Below, in pieces: positions 1 to 13,100 of a stretch of 64,000 nt of DNA (positions are counted from its first letter, which is position 1; each line of letters begins with the position of its first letter). The notes under the pieces were generated by a model that ran no database searches, was not told where the DNA came from, and saw nothing but the letters and a program-made list of their open reading frames with translations. The translations under genes and the position numbers were made by a program. Source of the DNA: Hypholoma sublateritium FD-334 SS-4 (Eukaryota; Basidiomycota; Agaricomycetes; Agaricales; Strophariaceae); the NCBI GenBank assembly GCA_000827495.1, contig KN817531.1:322444-386443 (forward strand), read 5' to 3'.

Positions 1-2416
1 GCTGTGAATGCCTACACCGTCCCATTTCCGAAAGTAGTCCCGTCAACGCCCAAAGTCTTCACTTCGACCGGGAAAGCACCTTTCCGAGTTGTGCATTTCA
101 GTGATGTGCACATAGACCGCTCGTACACGGTATGACGAAATTTCTATTCCCATTATCTTTCTGACATGTAATACAGCCAGGATCTGAGGCCAATTGCACT
201 AAACCAATTTGCTGTAGAAAGTTCGCAGACCAAACGGGTGCTGTTTCAGTCTCCGCGGGACCCATTGGCAGCCACGGATGTGACACGACCGGAGCTTTGT
301 CGCAATCCATGTTAAAAACTGTATCAGCACAGAATACGCTATTCTCTATATTCACAGGCGATGTCGTTGAAGGTAAGATCACCTTTAAATATCTTTCTCC
401 GCGTCTTTTTCGATCACAGACGTCTTTCAGCTTCGGTTTGGCTCGTAAATCAAACGTGCGGGTTTCTTAGAATGTACTCACTTTCTGCATCCTCACCTGG
501 AATTTGAAACTCGGTGGTACCATGCAGTGGTGTCACAGCTGACCTGAAACAGTTCAACGAAGAAATGGCCGCATACGTTAATTCGCCTGTATACCCCGTA
601 ATCGGTCAGTCTATCTCATATTCAACCGACATGTAGTCCGGCGACTCAGTATGTTTGCAATATCTCCAGGCAATCAGTGAGTTGTTCGACACCCTTGAAC
701 TAAATATTACTGACAAATCTTTCCAGTGAAGCGGCTCCTATCAATAGCTTTCCTAGGAACACGACATCGACATCAACCACTGCCCAATGGGTATTTGACA
801 CTCAAAGCCAAGGTTGGAGTGTTAGTAGAGTTTGTGATTGATAGTTAAGTCAAACTAAAAGCGTCGCTTGCAGCAATGGATTGGTACTGCGTCGGCCAGC
901 CAAGTCCAGCATATTTCTGGAAGTTACTCTTCCGTTGTCTCCGGCACGGACTTGAGGTATGACCTATGTTTTCTTATTACGCTCTCCTCTGACTTGAACA
1001 TCAGGATCATCTCGTTGAATACCGTGTACTGGTACAAGGATAAGTAAGTTCTTGTATCTCTTCTTTACTTTCTTCCCCGCTGACTCAATGCAAACTTGAC
1101 AGCTTCTGGCTCTACGATAGCGACAAAGTGCAGTATGTCATGACACCTTATATCCCACTTATTTCTTCTGAAACATAGGCCAAAGACCAGATCCCAATGG
1201 AATCCTAGCATTCGCCGTCGAGCAATTGCAGGCTGCAGAGGATGCCGGTCAGCGCGTTTGGATAATTGCACACATGCCTCCTAGCAGCGCCGACGCTTTC
1301 CATGACCAGGTAAACTTCTACGTCTGGAAGTGTTGAAAACAACTAACATTGAACATTGATCACAGTCAAATTATTTCAATCAAATTGTTCAGCGATACCA
1401 AAATACTATAGCTGCTCAATTCTATGGACATTCGCATGTTGTAAGGCGACCACAATACGTTTTGTCGCATGATACTCAACGCTTAACAGGACGAATTTGC
1501 TATTGCCTACTCAAATTACAGTAACCAGATCGACACTACCGCCAACAATGTGGCTTATATCGCACCATCGTTGACGCCAAGAAGTCGGTCTTCTATCTCT
1601 GAAGGCCCGAGCTCGATGTCAATGCTGATATATGTATTGCCACAGACGCAAACCCTGCTTTCCGAATCTATGACGTTGACCCTGATACATATGAAATCAT
1701 GGATTCCCGGACCTTCATAAGTGCGTCGAGTTCGTATGAAGCATGATGCAATGAAAACCGTCTTAACTCGACTAGGTGATATGTCAGATGCCTCATTCCA
1801 AACTGCTCGTAAGTTCACTGCCATTTGAACATCGAAGAAGTTTACTGAGGCAAACTTTCGAACAGCTGTCTGGAAACTCGAATACAGTGCTCGCGACCTC
1901 TACGGAGCTGCTATTGGTGGTTGGTCTGCCACTCAATCACTTACTGCTGCGTTCTGGCACAAGGTTACAGAAGCCTTTTCCTCCAATGATGCTCTCTTCC
2001 AACAATTCATCTCCCTCAAAACACGCGGTTTCGACGTCACTGCTTGTACAGGAGAGTGCAAAACGAAAGTCATCTGCAACCTGCGAGCGCTTCGTGCTGA
2101 GAACAGCTGTGTATGACATGTTTGCCACTTTCAGTCACTATTTTGATACTTATCGTCGTTCCCTTGCGCAGAATGTCGCCACTCCTGGGTTCAATTTCGC
2201 ACGTCGCGAGAATATAGCTGGTGGATCCATCCATCGTGGACATCGTGATCACTGCGAAGGCACGGGGCTGGGATCCATATTCAATACTGTCACTTCCAAG
2301 GTTTGCTATTTGTGCTTCCAGTTGAAAAGGAGCTCATGCATCCACATTCTTAGGATTTCGTTGATTCTGAAACGCTGCGTGAACGTCTAGAAACAACGTA
2401 CGCGGCTCTCCAGTAA
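1..2416 (+). CDS. Acid sphingomyelinase-like phosphodiesterase (5' end outside window)
   Basis: This is a calcineurin-like metallophosphoesterase of the acid sphingomyelinase type, a family of secreted or lysosomal/vacuolar enzymes that cleave phosphodiesters such as sphingomyelin. The visible part starts in mid-protein. Metal-binding motifs appear in the family order: FSDVHIDRSY near 90-120, FTGDVVEG near 350-375, GNHE near 600-730, IIAHMPP near 1262-1280 and FYGHSH near 1420-1440. A Cys-rich tail (ACTGECKTKVICNLRA) precedes the stop codon TAA at 2414-2416. At least eight short introns are needed. The GNHE motif is spread over three exons, one of only 7 nt (670-676). The gene converges with the golgin gene downstream. 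The family is clear; the exact substrate is not. Confidence 0.88.
670..676 (+). other. 7-nt micro-exon encoding part of the GNHE catalytic motif
   Basis: The upstream exon ends at 604 (ATC G). The intron 605-669 starts GTCAGT and ends CTCCAG. The 7 nt GCAATCA follow. A second intron, 677-726, starts GTGAGT and ends TTCCAG. Joining the three pieces gives Ile-Gly-Asn-His-Glu-Ala-Ala-Pro, which is the metal-binding GNH[D/E] motif expected at this point of the enzyme. Confidence 0.8.
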
Positions 2417-2775
2417 GCCTCTTTCCTTTGCATTCTACATATAACTGTCAGTGAAATTTTGGTTCCCATAATTCTTTATAAACAGAGCAACTGAGGAAAC
2501 GGCATAATTACCTCTGTCGAGCTGCTGGTGCCGGAAGGGAAAATCGGAGACTATGACCTATTTCGTAACAGGGTGATATACTACGTGGATGGTATATTAT
2601 TTATTATATAATACATTGTCTCTTCCTAAAGATAAGGAAATGGGGTTTGGATAGCTGAGAGAGCAGGGGATGCGCACAGAAAGATAAATTTCAGCACTGG
2701 ATGGCAAACGTGGCTGGCCTGGGAAGCCTCGGAAAGACAGACGGAGAGGGAAAGTGTGAGCAATCCCGGATGTCA
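2417..2775. other. Convergent intergenic region
   Basis: This is the 3' flank shared by the phosphodiesterase (+) and the golgin (-). No coding exon was recognised. An AT-rich stretch at about 2590-2615 could contain poly(A) signals. Confidence 0.5.
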
Positions 2776-4595
2776 TCATGATTCGGACGCAACATGCTCC
2801 CTTTCTTTCCCTTTGCGCGGTGGAGGTGGCCCTAGGAGATTCGGTGAGCTGGACATTGCTGCAGCTGAGCCGAGCGACGATAGCCGGCGGGTGCCCGGCT
2901 TGTTTTGAGGCGAGGAGGGGAATCCCCCGCTCATTGGACTCCCAGGCATCGAGGATAGGCTACTTCGAGGAGCGGCAGAGGGCTGAGATACAGAGTCTCC
3001 ACCAGCAGCTTCTGTAAGGAGAAACTCTACCCACCGCCGCGAGAAGGACTAATGATGAAGGATACAGGATTAGATGCCGCTATGTGGGAAGGAACGAACA
3101 ATCAAACCTCTGTTTCGTCCGATTTTTCAAGTTCAGGATTCGGTCTCGAAGCTGAGGTACTAGATCGGCTCCAAAAGGAACTCCCGTGAGCCGGCTCAGC
3201 AGGATTGACCCGTTGCAGACCTGCCCTTTCGCGTTCTTGGTCGTTCCAGGAAAGAATAGAGGCAAGCAGAGTCAACATTTCAAAGCGCTTGCTATCTGCC
3301 CGTGGGGTAGAGAGGAAGGAGAGGACGACGTTCGTCACAAGGCGTCGGTCGACGTTGGTGTCTGAAGAGTTACGTTTCAATCGCCGAAGAGCTTCCATTA
3401 AATGCTCGTTGATGATTACAGCTGGAGGGCAAGTTGTAGAATTATGAAGGGTATCGAAATTCCCAGTACATACCTTCATGCCGCAGTTTATCTATCAGTA
3501 GCTTCTTCTCTTTTATTTCCTTCTCGAATTCTTGTGTCCGGATAATATTGGTATGCGACTCTTCGAGTTGAAGCTGGGCGAACGTTGTTAGATATGCGAC
3601 GTTTCGAAGACACAAAATAGCAAATAATACCTCTGCCGTCAGTGCACGGTGCTTGTATTCGGCGAGGGACTGAGTAGTTTGCAGAAGCTGGGACTCGTAA
3701 TCTTTCACTGCTTGCCGTAATTCGTGATCTTTTGCTAGACGCGCCAACACATTCCGCAGTCAGATCCACGTCTCGTCGCAGTTCATTATCCGAACTCACA
3801 AGATTGGAAATCTTGCAAGACCGATTGTAAATTTTCTGTTTTCTCTCTTTCCCGTTCCAGTTCAGCTGTATCCCTCGCTCGAGCAGCAATTTCCATTTCC
3901 AAGTCCCGTCTAAGGGTATCTACTTCCGTCCGTAGGTCTTCCGAGACGACTTGTTCTTGCTGAGCAGCGCGCTCCCATTCTTCGCGTTCCATTCGACATT
4001 GCTCTAATTCCAGTTGCGTTTCGCGTAGTTCTCGTTCCCGTTGCTGTGTTTCTTGCGCGTTCTCCTGTAGAACGCGTGAACGCAAAGCGTCCAGTTTACT
4101 CGATGCGCGCTCGGCTTCTTCATGAGAAGATATTAATTCAGTCTTCAGCGTTTCCACTGTGGTCGCCAAATCGTCCTTCTCTGCTGTCAATTGCTGTACA
4201 AGTTGTTCCCGCCGATCAAGCTCTTCCTATCGGAGCGTAATATTAGTTGGTATCGTATCACGAACATTGATATCTTCACATACAGCGTCTTGTTGCAATT
4301 TATTACCAAGAGAGGTACGCATTTGTGTGAGCTTTGCCAAGAGGTTGCGATATTGCGCCGCCAGTGTCTCCTTCTCTTCCTTCGTCCGGTCAAGTTCTCG
4401 TTGAAGCTTATGCACTGGGTCATCTCCGTCGTCGTCTCCTCCATTTGACTGTTCGCTTTCATGGGCACCGTTTTGAAGGACGTGCGGTGTTCCAACGTCA
4501 AAGCTCCGTTCGCTGTCAATTGACACTCTCGCTTCCTTGGGTGGTGTGTTTGCGGAGGCTGAGAAAGATCCAGATGACCTGTGAGAGGTAGGCAT
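2776..4595 (-). CDS. RUD3: Golgin, RUD3/GMAP-210 type with C-terminal GRAB-like Arf-binding domain
   Basis: This is a coiled-coil Golgi tether. Rud3 family proteins bind Arf1 on cis-Golgi membranes through the GRAB domain. The start ATG (4593-4595) opens a Ser-rich head (MPTSHRSSGSFSAS) and an acidic DDDGDDP segment. A long heptad-rich coiled coil follows (for example KLQRELDRTKEEKETLAAQY and TQLELEQCRMEREEWER). The C-terminal domain contains LVTNVVLSFLSTPRADSKRF and LASILSWNDQERERAGL, which match the Rud3/GMAP-210 GRAB signature. The last intron (from GTTTGATTG, ending ATTAG near 3050) joins ...DETE to SFSRRWVEFLL, a conserved tail that ends in a Ser/Pro-rich region at the TGA 2776-2778. An upstream in-frame ATG at 4721 would add about 40 residues. 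I prefer 4595 because the head then looks like its homologues. Confidence 0.82.
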
Positions 4596-4950
4596 TGTCC
4601 TTGAAAAGATAAAACTAGCTGCAACTGTCGAATTCAGTGCGACACGTCCCAGACGGCGGAGACGACGGCCACGGTCGTCGGTGGTGCGCTGGTGACCGGG
4701 CTTTTGGCCGCCGTCGGGCACAAGATGTAGGGAACGTCACGTGTTACGGTCCCCAGATCTCGTTTCCAAATTCCCGCTTACCGTCTGCTCTACACCTCAC
4801 AACTATATTTTTGTCCTTCACCGTTCGTTCAGCAGCTGGATATCGACTTTCCAACATACAGAATCTAGTTCCGTAAGCATCCGATACCGCAAACGATTCC
4901 CCGCTTATACCTCTCCAGCGACTTGCAACTTTAGCGCTGAGCTCAGAGCA
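4596..4950. promoter_or_regulatory. Divergent promoter region of RUD3-like golgin and F-box gene
   Basis: The 355 bp between two divergent start codons must contain both promoters. The half next to the golgin is GC-rich with CGG-rich runs (4630-4730). The half next to the F-box gene is pyrimidine-rich. No clear TATA box was seen on either side. Confidence 0.45.
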
Positions 4951-7466
4951 ATGCCTCGTTCGTTCCTCAATTCGATAGCACTCGAGCGTTTACCCGTGGA
5001 AATATTGTGCCAAATAATGGACAAACTGGAAATGCACGATCTCCTATCATGTAGCACGGTAAACTTCTTATTCTGTTTGCAACTACATGTACTGAGAGAA
5101 TGACAGGTCTCAAGACAGTTAAGGAGGATAATCGCACAATCTTCTAGATTGCAATATTCCATTGAACTGGAAAAGGCTCGCATGGTTTCTCTCACTCCTT
5201 CATCATATTCACTGTCATTTGCCGCACGATTAAAACTGCTACGCGAACGGGAGAGGAATTGGAAATACCTGGACTGGAAGCAACGCCACACGCTATCTCT
5301 GCCGCCGACAGGTTCAGTATATGAGTTTGTCGGTGGCTTATATGGAAACGGAACAGAGGACGGCACCCGAGCGACAGCCTCAATATCATTTCTCGAATTG
5401 CCTTCCTTGGACGCCACCATATTAGGTCGACCCAAGGATGAGCTAAAGGCATGGACGCACTCCATGGAGGATGTTAATATCATTGACTTTACTATGGACC
5501 CCTCGCAAGACCTTCTGGTTTTAGTTGCCTTGGCTCCCCGAGAGTATGTTGTCTTCTCTTTCTCTTGTCGCCTTCGCTTACTGACTATCTCAGATCGACC
5601 TTCGTTTACAAACTGCATCTTCGATCCATTAAAACAAATGAGCCACACCGAAGGGCTCCGCTACATGTCTTGCCCTGCTGGCCAAAACCCGCGGCGGGAT
5701 TGTTGGCCTCAGAACTTGTTTCGGTTGTGCGTGTACAGGTGTCTGGTAATCTAGTGGCACTCTTAATAAAGGAAATGCACGGAGGGGGCGGGGCGCATTT
5801 AGAAATTTGGAATTGGAACACACATCCACAGTATTCGGTGCGTTACAACCTACCTATTTTTATCCCGTGCTCATCGCATTTAAGTGTGCCCTCACGCGTT
5901 CTACTGGCATTGACGATTTTACTTTTCTAACGCACGACACCTTTCTAGTAGTACATCCTGCTGGCCGATTTGAGGTCTACACTTTCATCAATCCTTCAAT
6001 TTGCAAATACTCCACGACCCCTCTATTGCGCGTGACGTACTCGCTGCCCCAACTGTCGCCAGGCTATGCGTATTGGTACATGTCCATGAGCAGCAATCCC
6101 TCTCCGGGGCATGTTCCTCGCCAGCAGCAAGTTTCTGAAATTGGAAACAAGAATCAAATGTATTACCCGCAGCCTGAAGAGCGGATACACGCATGTTGCG
6201 CGTACATCTTTAATCCTGACACGGACGAAAATGCACAACTTCAGTCCTTTGTATTTTTCCTGAATCTGAAAACTTTGCTTAACCCGCCCACGGAATGGAT
6301 TGACAGAATCAAAGCCGTCAAATCCACTCCCTACAGAAGAAACCGGGAACTTACCTATCCTATTGCTAGTAGCTCTTCGTCCGCTTCGTCGAGCCCTGTC
6401 AGGTCTCCTTCCCCATTTTACGTCGAATTCGAACTCCCCGAGTCATTGCCGTTCTTTCCACCTCACCAGGACAACATCCGACTTTCTCCTCAGTACCCAT
6501 TATTCCCTACTTTCGACGAGCAGCGATCACCCGACCCCGCTCACCGCATTCTTCTGTATCGCCAACTTCCTGATGCAAAGCCATCACTACCTCCCCAAAG
6601 ACAGAACTCGCGTTTAGCTACCTCGCCAATTGCCTCAATACCGCCCAACACAAAAATTCCCTGGGATGTATGGGGCCCGCAAAGCACGCGGTGGTTCGAG
6701 GAGTGTCGCAGCACGGATTGGCAACACGCGATCTACGGGCTGCGGTCTGTGGATAGCATAGATCCAAATCACAACATGCACCGATCCAATACTGTCAACA
6801 TAAATCCTATGCCCCCGCCTGCCAACACTCTGGTGGCAGCCACCACGAGCCGCGGCACAGGGTCGGGTAGCAGTAGCATCCTGGCACTGTCGTCACAGCC
6901 GAACGGGCATACCGGCGGCGCAGTGGCCTCGTCAAGCTCTGCGGCAACAACAGCTGACTCGCCTGTCGGTCAAGCTACTTTACAAGCGCTAGAAACCAGT
7001 GAGGCCGGAGATCAAAGCCAAGGGCAGGGTGAGGGCACTGCACCTGCGCCGGAAGAGCATGCGGATGACGATAGCGATGCGCCGCCAACGCGAAGGTACC
7101 TCCGCATGCGGGACTTCAATCCGTACGTTTTTGTGGATGGTGAATCAACTTCGGTGTGCAGCGCGAAGGCGAAGAAAATCGACGAGGCGGCTTGGCGCGA
7201 GCCACACCTCGTAACTGAGCCGTCGACGATGCATGTCAAGGGTGTGTTTACGAAGGACATCGTGAGCGCACTGCCGTACATGGAAATCATCAGCAAAGAC
7301 ATGTTCGAGGTGACCGATGTGATGATGGATGACTGCCGGCTGCTTCTTCTCCAGGTGTGTTTTACTGTTTCATTTAAAAATACGGTACTCATCGTTGTGT
7401 TCCTTTTCTTTCTTCCAGCGGGGCGAGGCAGGTAAATTGAAGCGCGTGGAGGTGCTGATGTTGTAA
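4951..7466 (+). CDS. F-box protein with a probable beta-propeller-like C-terminal part
   Basis: This is an F-box protein of about 770 residues, expected to act as substrate adaptor of an SCF ubiquitin ligase. An N-terminal F-box (LERLPVEILCQIMDKLEMHD, about residues 10-30) continues across the first intron (5057-5107) into LSCSTVSRQLRRIIAQSS. Later introns lie at about 5544-5594, 5838-5885 and 7355-7419. They join APRE to STFVYKLHLRSIK and HPQYS to CALTRSTGIDDFTFL. The middle has repeats of hydrophobic strands (VSGNLVALLIKEM, HLEIWNW, FLVVHPAGRFEVYTF) typical of F-box/WD-like mushroom proteins. A Ser/Thr/Gly-rich low-complexity linker lies at about 6830-7080. The end after the last intron is RGEAGKLKRVEVLML, with TAA at 7464-7466. 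The substrate is unknown. Confidence 0.78.
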
Positions 7467-7964
7467 TGAGTCTGATTAAGATCATTGATTGGTCGTCTGT
7501 TGTCTAACCTTTTCCTGCTCTGGGTTTTTCTAGTCATTTATTTTCTATCTAAAGATCGTCAAAATAATGCTCTTTGTACCTCGAAATGTATGTAGAATAG
7601 AAACTTACTGATGCTATGTGTTTTTTTCATCGCCAATTGCGTATACCGGAAATACCTTCATGCATATAATTATCTTTCGAATGACTACCTCAAGGGTTAC
7701 TGCAGTTGCCGACACATCCCCTATGCACGCCCACATTCTGCCATTAAACAGATATGTTTCCCCGGAAACATGTAAGAACCTGCATTACTCAGTTAGAGTA
7801 TCGGTATCGATCTGTCATGGAAGACGACGTATTCAAACGTTACGGTTTGCTACCGCCAAAGTTTCACCGTTTTGAAAACCTCCAGGGCTGATCGTGCTCA
7901 TATCAGATCGATGAGGCTAGCGGGGATCATCCACGGGATCAGCTAATGTACACAGAAGACGCGT
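7467..7964. other. Convergent intergenic region between F-box gene and DUS1
   Basis: I see no supported coding exon. The sequence is AT-leaning, as expected for 3' flanks of two converging genes. Confidence 0.45.
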
Positions 7965-9339
7965 TCACAATTCTAGGTTCAATCCCGGATGCAGATGATC
8001 TTCGGGTCCTGCTTCCCTATCGACATCATCCCCGCTTAAAGTTTCGGGCTGGCTACCCAGGCTGGCATGATGCGCACACCTCGGGGGCCGACCACGCCAT
8101 TTCTCTACGTTGACGCACAGAAGGCGCTCGATCCCTGCGAGCGAGCGCGTGGCCCCCAGTGCAGTGCGGAACTTCGGGAACCACGGCCTGCGGGCGCTGG
8201 AGAAGTGCGCCGGCGTTTTCCAAGCGTCACTGGGTCTATTCACGCATGTAAACATGTTGGGAAACGCACCACTGGAACTCAATGAAATGCCGTACATGCG
8301 TTTGAATTGTTGCCAATGTTGTGCCCGGGTACCTATTGCAGATAGCGAGGTATTCTAGCGATATGTCGACGGGATCTGGGGTGCTGGGGCCTGAGAAAAG
8401 GCTATTCGCGATGGGAAAGGGGTTCAGTCGGCGGTTCAGGCAGATTCTTGGTCTCATGATATCGATGGAGAGGAGATGATATGATTTCGAGAAGATCGGT
8501 GACATCTGACTCACCATGGATTTCCAAGCAGTGTTTCACCAACCATGAGTCCATGGGCTCCGGTGTAAGTCATATTCTCCAGCAAATCGTCGTATACGCG
8601 CACATTTCCGTTGCTGATAACAGGTATCTGGAGGTTATCCTTGAGTCGCTTGACCTCGTCGAGTTTAGCCACGCCCTGTCGTCGTCTGCGAGCAGATACT
8701 GTGCGTGCATGTAAAGTTATCCACGAAGCGCCCGACGATTCGAGTCCCTGAGCAAATTCAAGTGTCTTCGAGGCTGGTTGACAGAGTCTTATTTTTGCTG
8801 TGGTGGGCACTGTGAAGGAATGGGACATCGCGGAAACTAGAAGTAATTTGAAAATTAGAATAATCCCTATCCTGTGTTCCGCGGTAAGTACCTATTCCTT
8901 TCACTAAATCCCAGTCTTTCTGGCCCAATAAATATGCGCCGAAGTGTTCTTCCTGTGCAGCCTGCTGAGGACAGCCGAGATTAAGGTCTGGTTCTTTCGG
9001 TAAGAATGGTTTCTTTCTAGGGAAGTAGACAGTAGACTTGCCGATGGCATCACAAAAGTTTTGAATCTTGCGCCCAGCTTGTACCACAGTCTCGGCGTCA
9101 TTTCCACAGAGTTGCACAACTACTGGACGGGAAAACTCGTCCTGACCCCCTGCTGTCAGATCGCGGACGTGATATTCTAAGTAGTCCCGGTCGTTCAGCA
9201 ACTTCTCGGATACGAGCATCTGCGTATACACCGTTGTTGCGCCGTATCTACGTACAAGAAGCCTAAATGGGAGGTCTGACTGGTTCACCATCGGCGCAGC
9301 GATTTTTCTGAGGTCGATAGAACTAGAGCCTAAGGTCAT
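7965..9339 (-). CDS. DUS1: tRNA-dihydrouridine(16/17) synthase
   Basis: This FMN enzyme reduces uridine to dihydrouridine in the D-loop of tRNAs using NAD(P)H. The N-terminus after ATG 9337-9339 shows IAAPMVNQSDLPFRLLVRRY and the VVVQLCGND strand. The catalytic-cysteine motif is DLNLGCPQ, followed by FGAYLL. FMN and tRNA contacts are expected in TAKIRLC, ITLHAR, VISNGNV and GLMVGETLLGNPW. The exon with DISLEYLAICNRYPG leads through a donor near 8263 and an acceptor near 8202 to CARRPWFPKFRTALGA, which restores the family reading frame. The C-terminal helical domain ends at 7965. The protein has about 350 residues and five or more exons. The reaction is well established for the family; the exact uridine positions are inferred from similarity to the Dus1 branch. 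Confidence 0.88.
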
Positions 9340-10158
9340 GTTTGAGAAATGTTATATTCGCCCTAGTTTACTGTCAATAAGACTGATTTTGAAGTTCAGA
9401 ATTCAGAAGCCGGCGTAAATTATTAGAAGACTCAATGATCTTGAGCTCTGCGTTGTAGACGACGATGAATAGTAAGTTGGAACTGGCCCGGGTGAGTTCG
9501 GGGTGGGCAATTCGAAGAAAGTTCAAAACAATTTGAAAACAAGGGCGCCACGAAAAGGAATTAATACTTTATGTAATTACCGCCAAGGGTTGCGCCAAGG
9601 TTAGCATGCGGCGCTTTTGGCACAACCGTTGACTATCACTGCTACTGTCCCCTCCATACATTCTTGGCACTAGATTATCCTTTCTATGAGAGGCTTATTC
9701 GACCCCTCAGAGGCTCAGACCTACGTGGCTTTGGGAATGGCCCCCTTTCAACCCCGTGATCGCGAAAACGACTCAGCGAACGAATCAAATGGTACTTACA
9801 CGCGAAATACGAAAACTCTTGGTTATCTGCCCGACCTTCAATGCATCGCACGACTTCTCAAGCAAAGCTGATGGCAAGACACGCGTCCACGCGCCTCTCT
9901 CGAAGGCCTCACATGTTAGCGGGCCTTGTGCTTTCTTATATCGCGTTTCCTGTGCACTTTTCGAGCATTCATGAGCACTCCGTTCGCAAACTGAACCATG
10001 TGGCTCTCGGCAAGGTCTGATGCATTCATTATGGGGAAATTTAGTGTATTCGCAGCGTGATCTCGCCATTGGGGCTCTCCATGGTAGCATGGGTTATAAG
10101 AGCGGCATGACTCCCTACTAAGCTTTGATACCCCCTCCGAGTCAGCCTACCGTCGACC
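9340..10158. promoter_or_regulatory. Divergent intergenic region; TATA-like box before the S41 peptidase gene
   Basis: No coding exon was recognised in these 819 bp. A TATAAG sequence at 10095-10100 lies about 60 bp before the S41 peptidase ATG and is a reasonable core promoter for it. The DUS1 side has no obvious TATA box. Confidence 0.45.
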
Positions 10159-13100
10159 ATGCGCTTTTCGAAGCCCCTTCGAGCGGCACTAATAGCTTTT
10201 GTGGCAGCTTCCGTCGCCGTCTCTGCTACTATAGATGTACCAGATCACTCGGTGGATCCCTGTGCCGCAATTGGTGACAAGAAGTGGGTATCCCCTAGGG
10301 AGGTCCGCGCTTGTTACAGTTCCTTCAAAGTCAATGGCGCAATAAAGACAAATGTGAGTCATTTCCTTCTCTTATAATTGATTGGTACGGGTTGAGTGGG
10401 ACTCATTTTCCGTTACACAAGATTCTCGATGTCGCTGAAAAAACTGCAGCCTTCCATACATCGGTCAATTATCAAATCAAAGCGCCAGCCCCATTCACAT
10501 CGGAAGTGCATGAAAATTTGATGCAAGATATATCCAGAATCCGGAGACAGAACTATGCCTCGGAGTACGATTTCCATATCGACCTTTCCCGGACATTCAA
10601 GCGGCTAAATGATGGACACTGCTCATGGACAAACTATTGCTATGTATGTTACCCTTAAACTTCACTTAACTTCCTCAATCCGAGTCAACTGATCACCTAC
10701 CTCAGGATTGTCTGTGTTACTCTGAAAATTTTGATGTTGATATGGGAGTGCTGACTGAATTGTGGATGTTTTCCAGCGCTCTTCGTGAATTATCTCCCCA
10801 CGCCATTGGTTCTCCTAACTGCGGCGGACGGGACTCAAAACGTCCACATTGCTTATGAGGCTTTCACCGTCGCCTCGGCTGAGTTTCCTGATCAAATAAG
10901 TGTCTGGCAAGACGCCTTGCCTCTCGGTCTCAAAGGAAAACTCGAAACTGTATGCGAGCTCTTTTCGAGACATCACACCTGAATGACATATATCTTAGCT
11001 CTCCGGTGCCAAAGTCCTTCTCATTAATGGTAAATTGCCATTTGACGCCGTCAATGCTAACGCCGCCATCGCCGGAGGTTATCAAGCACTTGGTGCCCGC
11101 CAAAATGTGTGCGTGTATCCAATAATTTCATCGTCTAGCTCTACCCACATAAATCGGGCACTAGATATTTCTCGAGCTATCGACGCGTCGCTGGAGAATG
11201 GGGTTATGTGTTTGGACAATTTGCTCAACAAGCGCTTCCCCTGGACGATTACGCAGTCCTAACCATCCAACGAGTCAATCATACTCTTCTTGATACTATC
11301 GTCGTAAGCAGATGCCATTGTTCGTTCCATGTTATAAAACTGAGATTTATCGTCAGCTTCCTTACCGATCTAGACTTGGATCGGCTGCGGTTCCCTTCCA
11401 AGACACGGTCTCATGGCGTGCGAACAACTGTGCAGCAGTGGCTAGCACGAACGGGGTTGACTACTACAGTTCCAAAGTGCCGGATACGTCGGCAGCAAAA
11501 TTGGCACCTGCGGGACCCAAGCATCTTCTGAACGTCGCTGCCGACAACAGTCCTCTGACCGATGTCACTCTTCCTGCCATTCTTCAGCCCACCCTCGTCC
11601 CCCTTGAAGGAAGTCGTAACGTTGCCCAGTTCTATCTCGCGAGGGACGGTAAAACCGGTGTGCTTGCCCTTGGTAGTTTCTCCGATACCAACTATTCCGC
11701 TTTCTTGTCAAGTCTCCTAACAGGTTTACAATCTCTAACAAAACTCGGCGCCACTCAACTTATTGTCGATGTGGTAAGGTTATATTATCTATCTGATGGC
11801 TGGCTTTTGACCTTGTGCTGATTTGGTCATCAATATCTGTAGACTAACAACGGTGGAGGTTTTATTTGTGCGGCGCAAGTAAGTTACCTTTGTCCTGAGA
11901 TCAAAAGGTGAACCTAATCAACTCCATCGTGCAATCAGTGGCTCCATCGCATCGTAAATAACATACGTTATAACGTTCCGATTAGTTCTAATACATTTAC
12001 CGGCATCACAGATTGCTGGTCCGAAATCTACTACAGTACCCCAAGCCGGGTTTGACACCACTGCACGTGCTGGCCCGCTCGCTCAACTCATCGTCCAGAG
12101 TGTTGTCACCAATTCCACAGATCCGAGCCAAAATTTGTTGTACAACCCTGTCAATTGGAGGGATGCGAGCAATAACTTCTTTGCCGTAGACAACAATTGG
12201 TTGGAGCCGCCTGTTGATTTCGTCATCAACGGAAGGAAGGATTCATTCAGCCAGAGGTACGTGTCCAAACTTGACCTACATGATTGAGGCCTCCCACACC
12301 ACTGACACCCTTGCTAGGCTTGGACAAGAGTGTCAGCCCGAAGGCTTCCCAGACGACGCACCTGCCGAAGCGCTATTCGACACCAAGAAGGTGGCCATAG
12401 TATCAAATGGAAGGCATGTCCGGCCTTTATCCCTGCTACGGGTATTCAACCTATTAACATTCAACCATCAGATGCGCGAGCTCCTGCTCCCTTTTCAGTG
12501 TTCGTATTAAGTCATGATCGTCGCCGGTCAAATCCAGTCAAATTAATTTCTGGGATAGATCGCTATGTCTAAGCTCGAAGGCTCGAAAACTGTTGTTGTC
12601 GGAGGTAAAGCTGATGTCGGCCAGAAGTACTGCGGGACTATTGGAGGACAATCCACGGACTTCGTGACTATCGATAGCGAGATCAAGGTATATTTCTAAT
12701 CCTATATACATAACACGCGGTCATTCTGACCTGCATTATCACACTGTAGACCACCGGGCTGAAGAATCACACTCTCGCCCCACCTGATATGTGAGTATCC
12801 CTGCTTCGCTAGTGTCTCGCACGGTCCCACGAAGGCCCTCTGCGGTATTTTTGCTTGACGTCGGTGACATATCACGGAATACTCCGCGATCCTTCGACTT
12901 GGGGAGGTGCAAAAATTCCGGGACGCATTAAACTGACATACCTCTTTCGTCAGGATTGTCAATGGCGTGTTGGGCATCACATGGCGTCTTGCTTATGGCG
13001 TCGACAAGCCCAACGAACCTGCAGGTCAGTGTTTCTCTGCCATACATAATTTTCCCCTACTGCTTCGTGCCTGGGCTTTCATGCCCGTTTAAATGAGCAA

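Noticed and set aside
4637..4876. Small plus-strand frame upstream of the F-box gene
   Set aside because: It lies in the divergent promoter and 5' leader region and has no motif.
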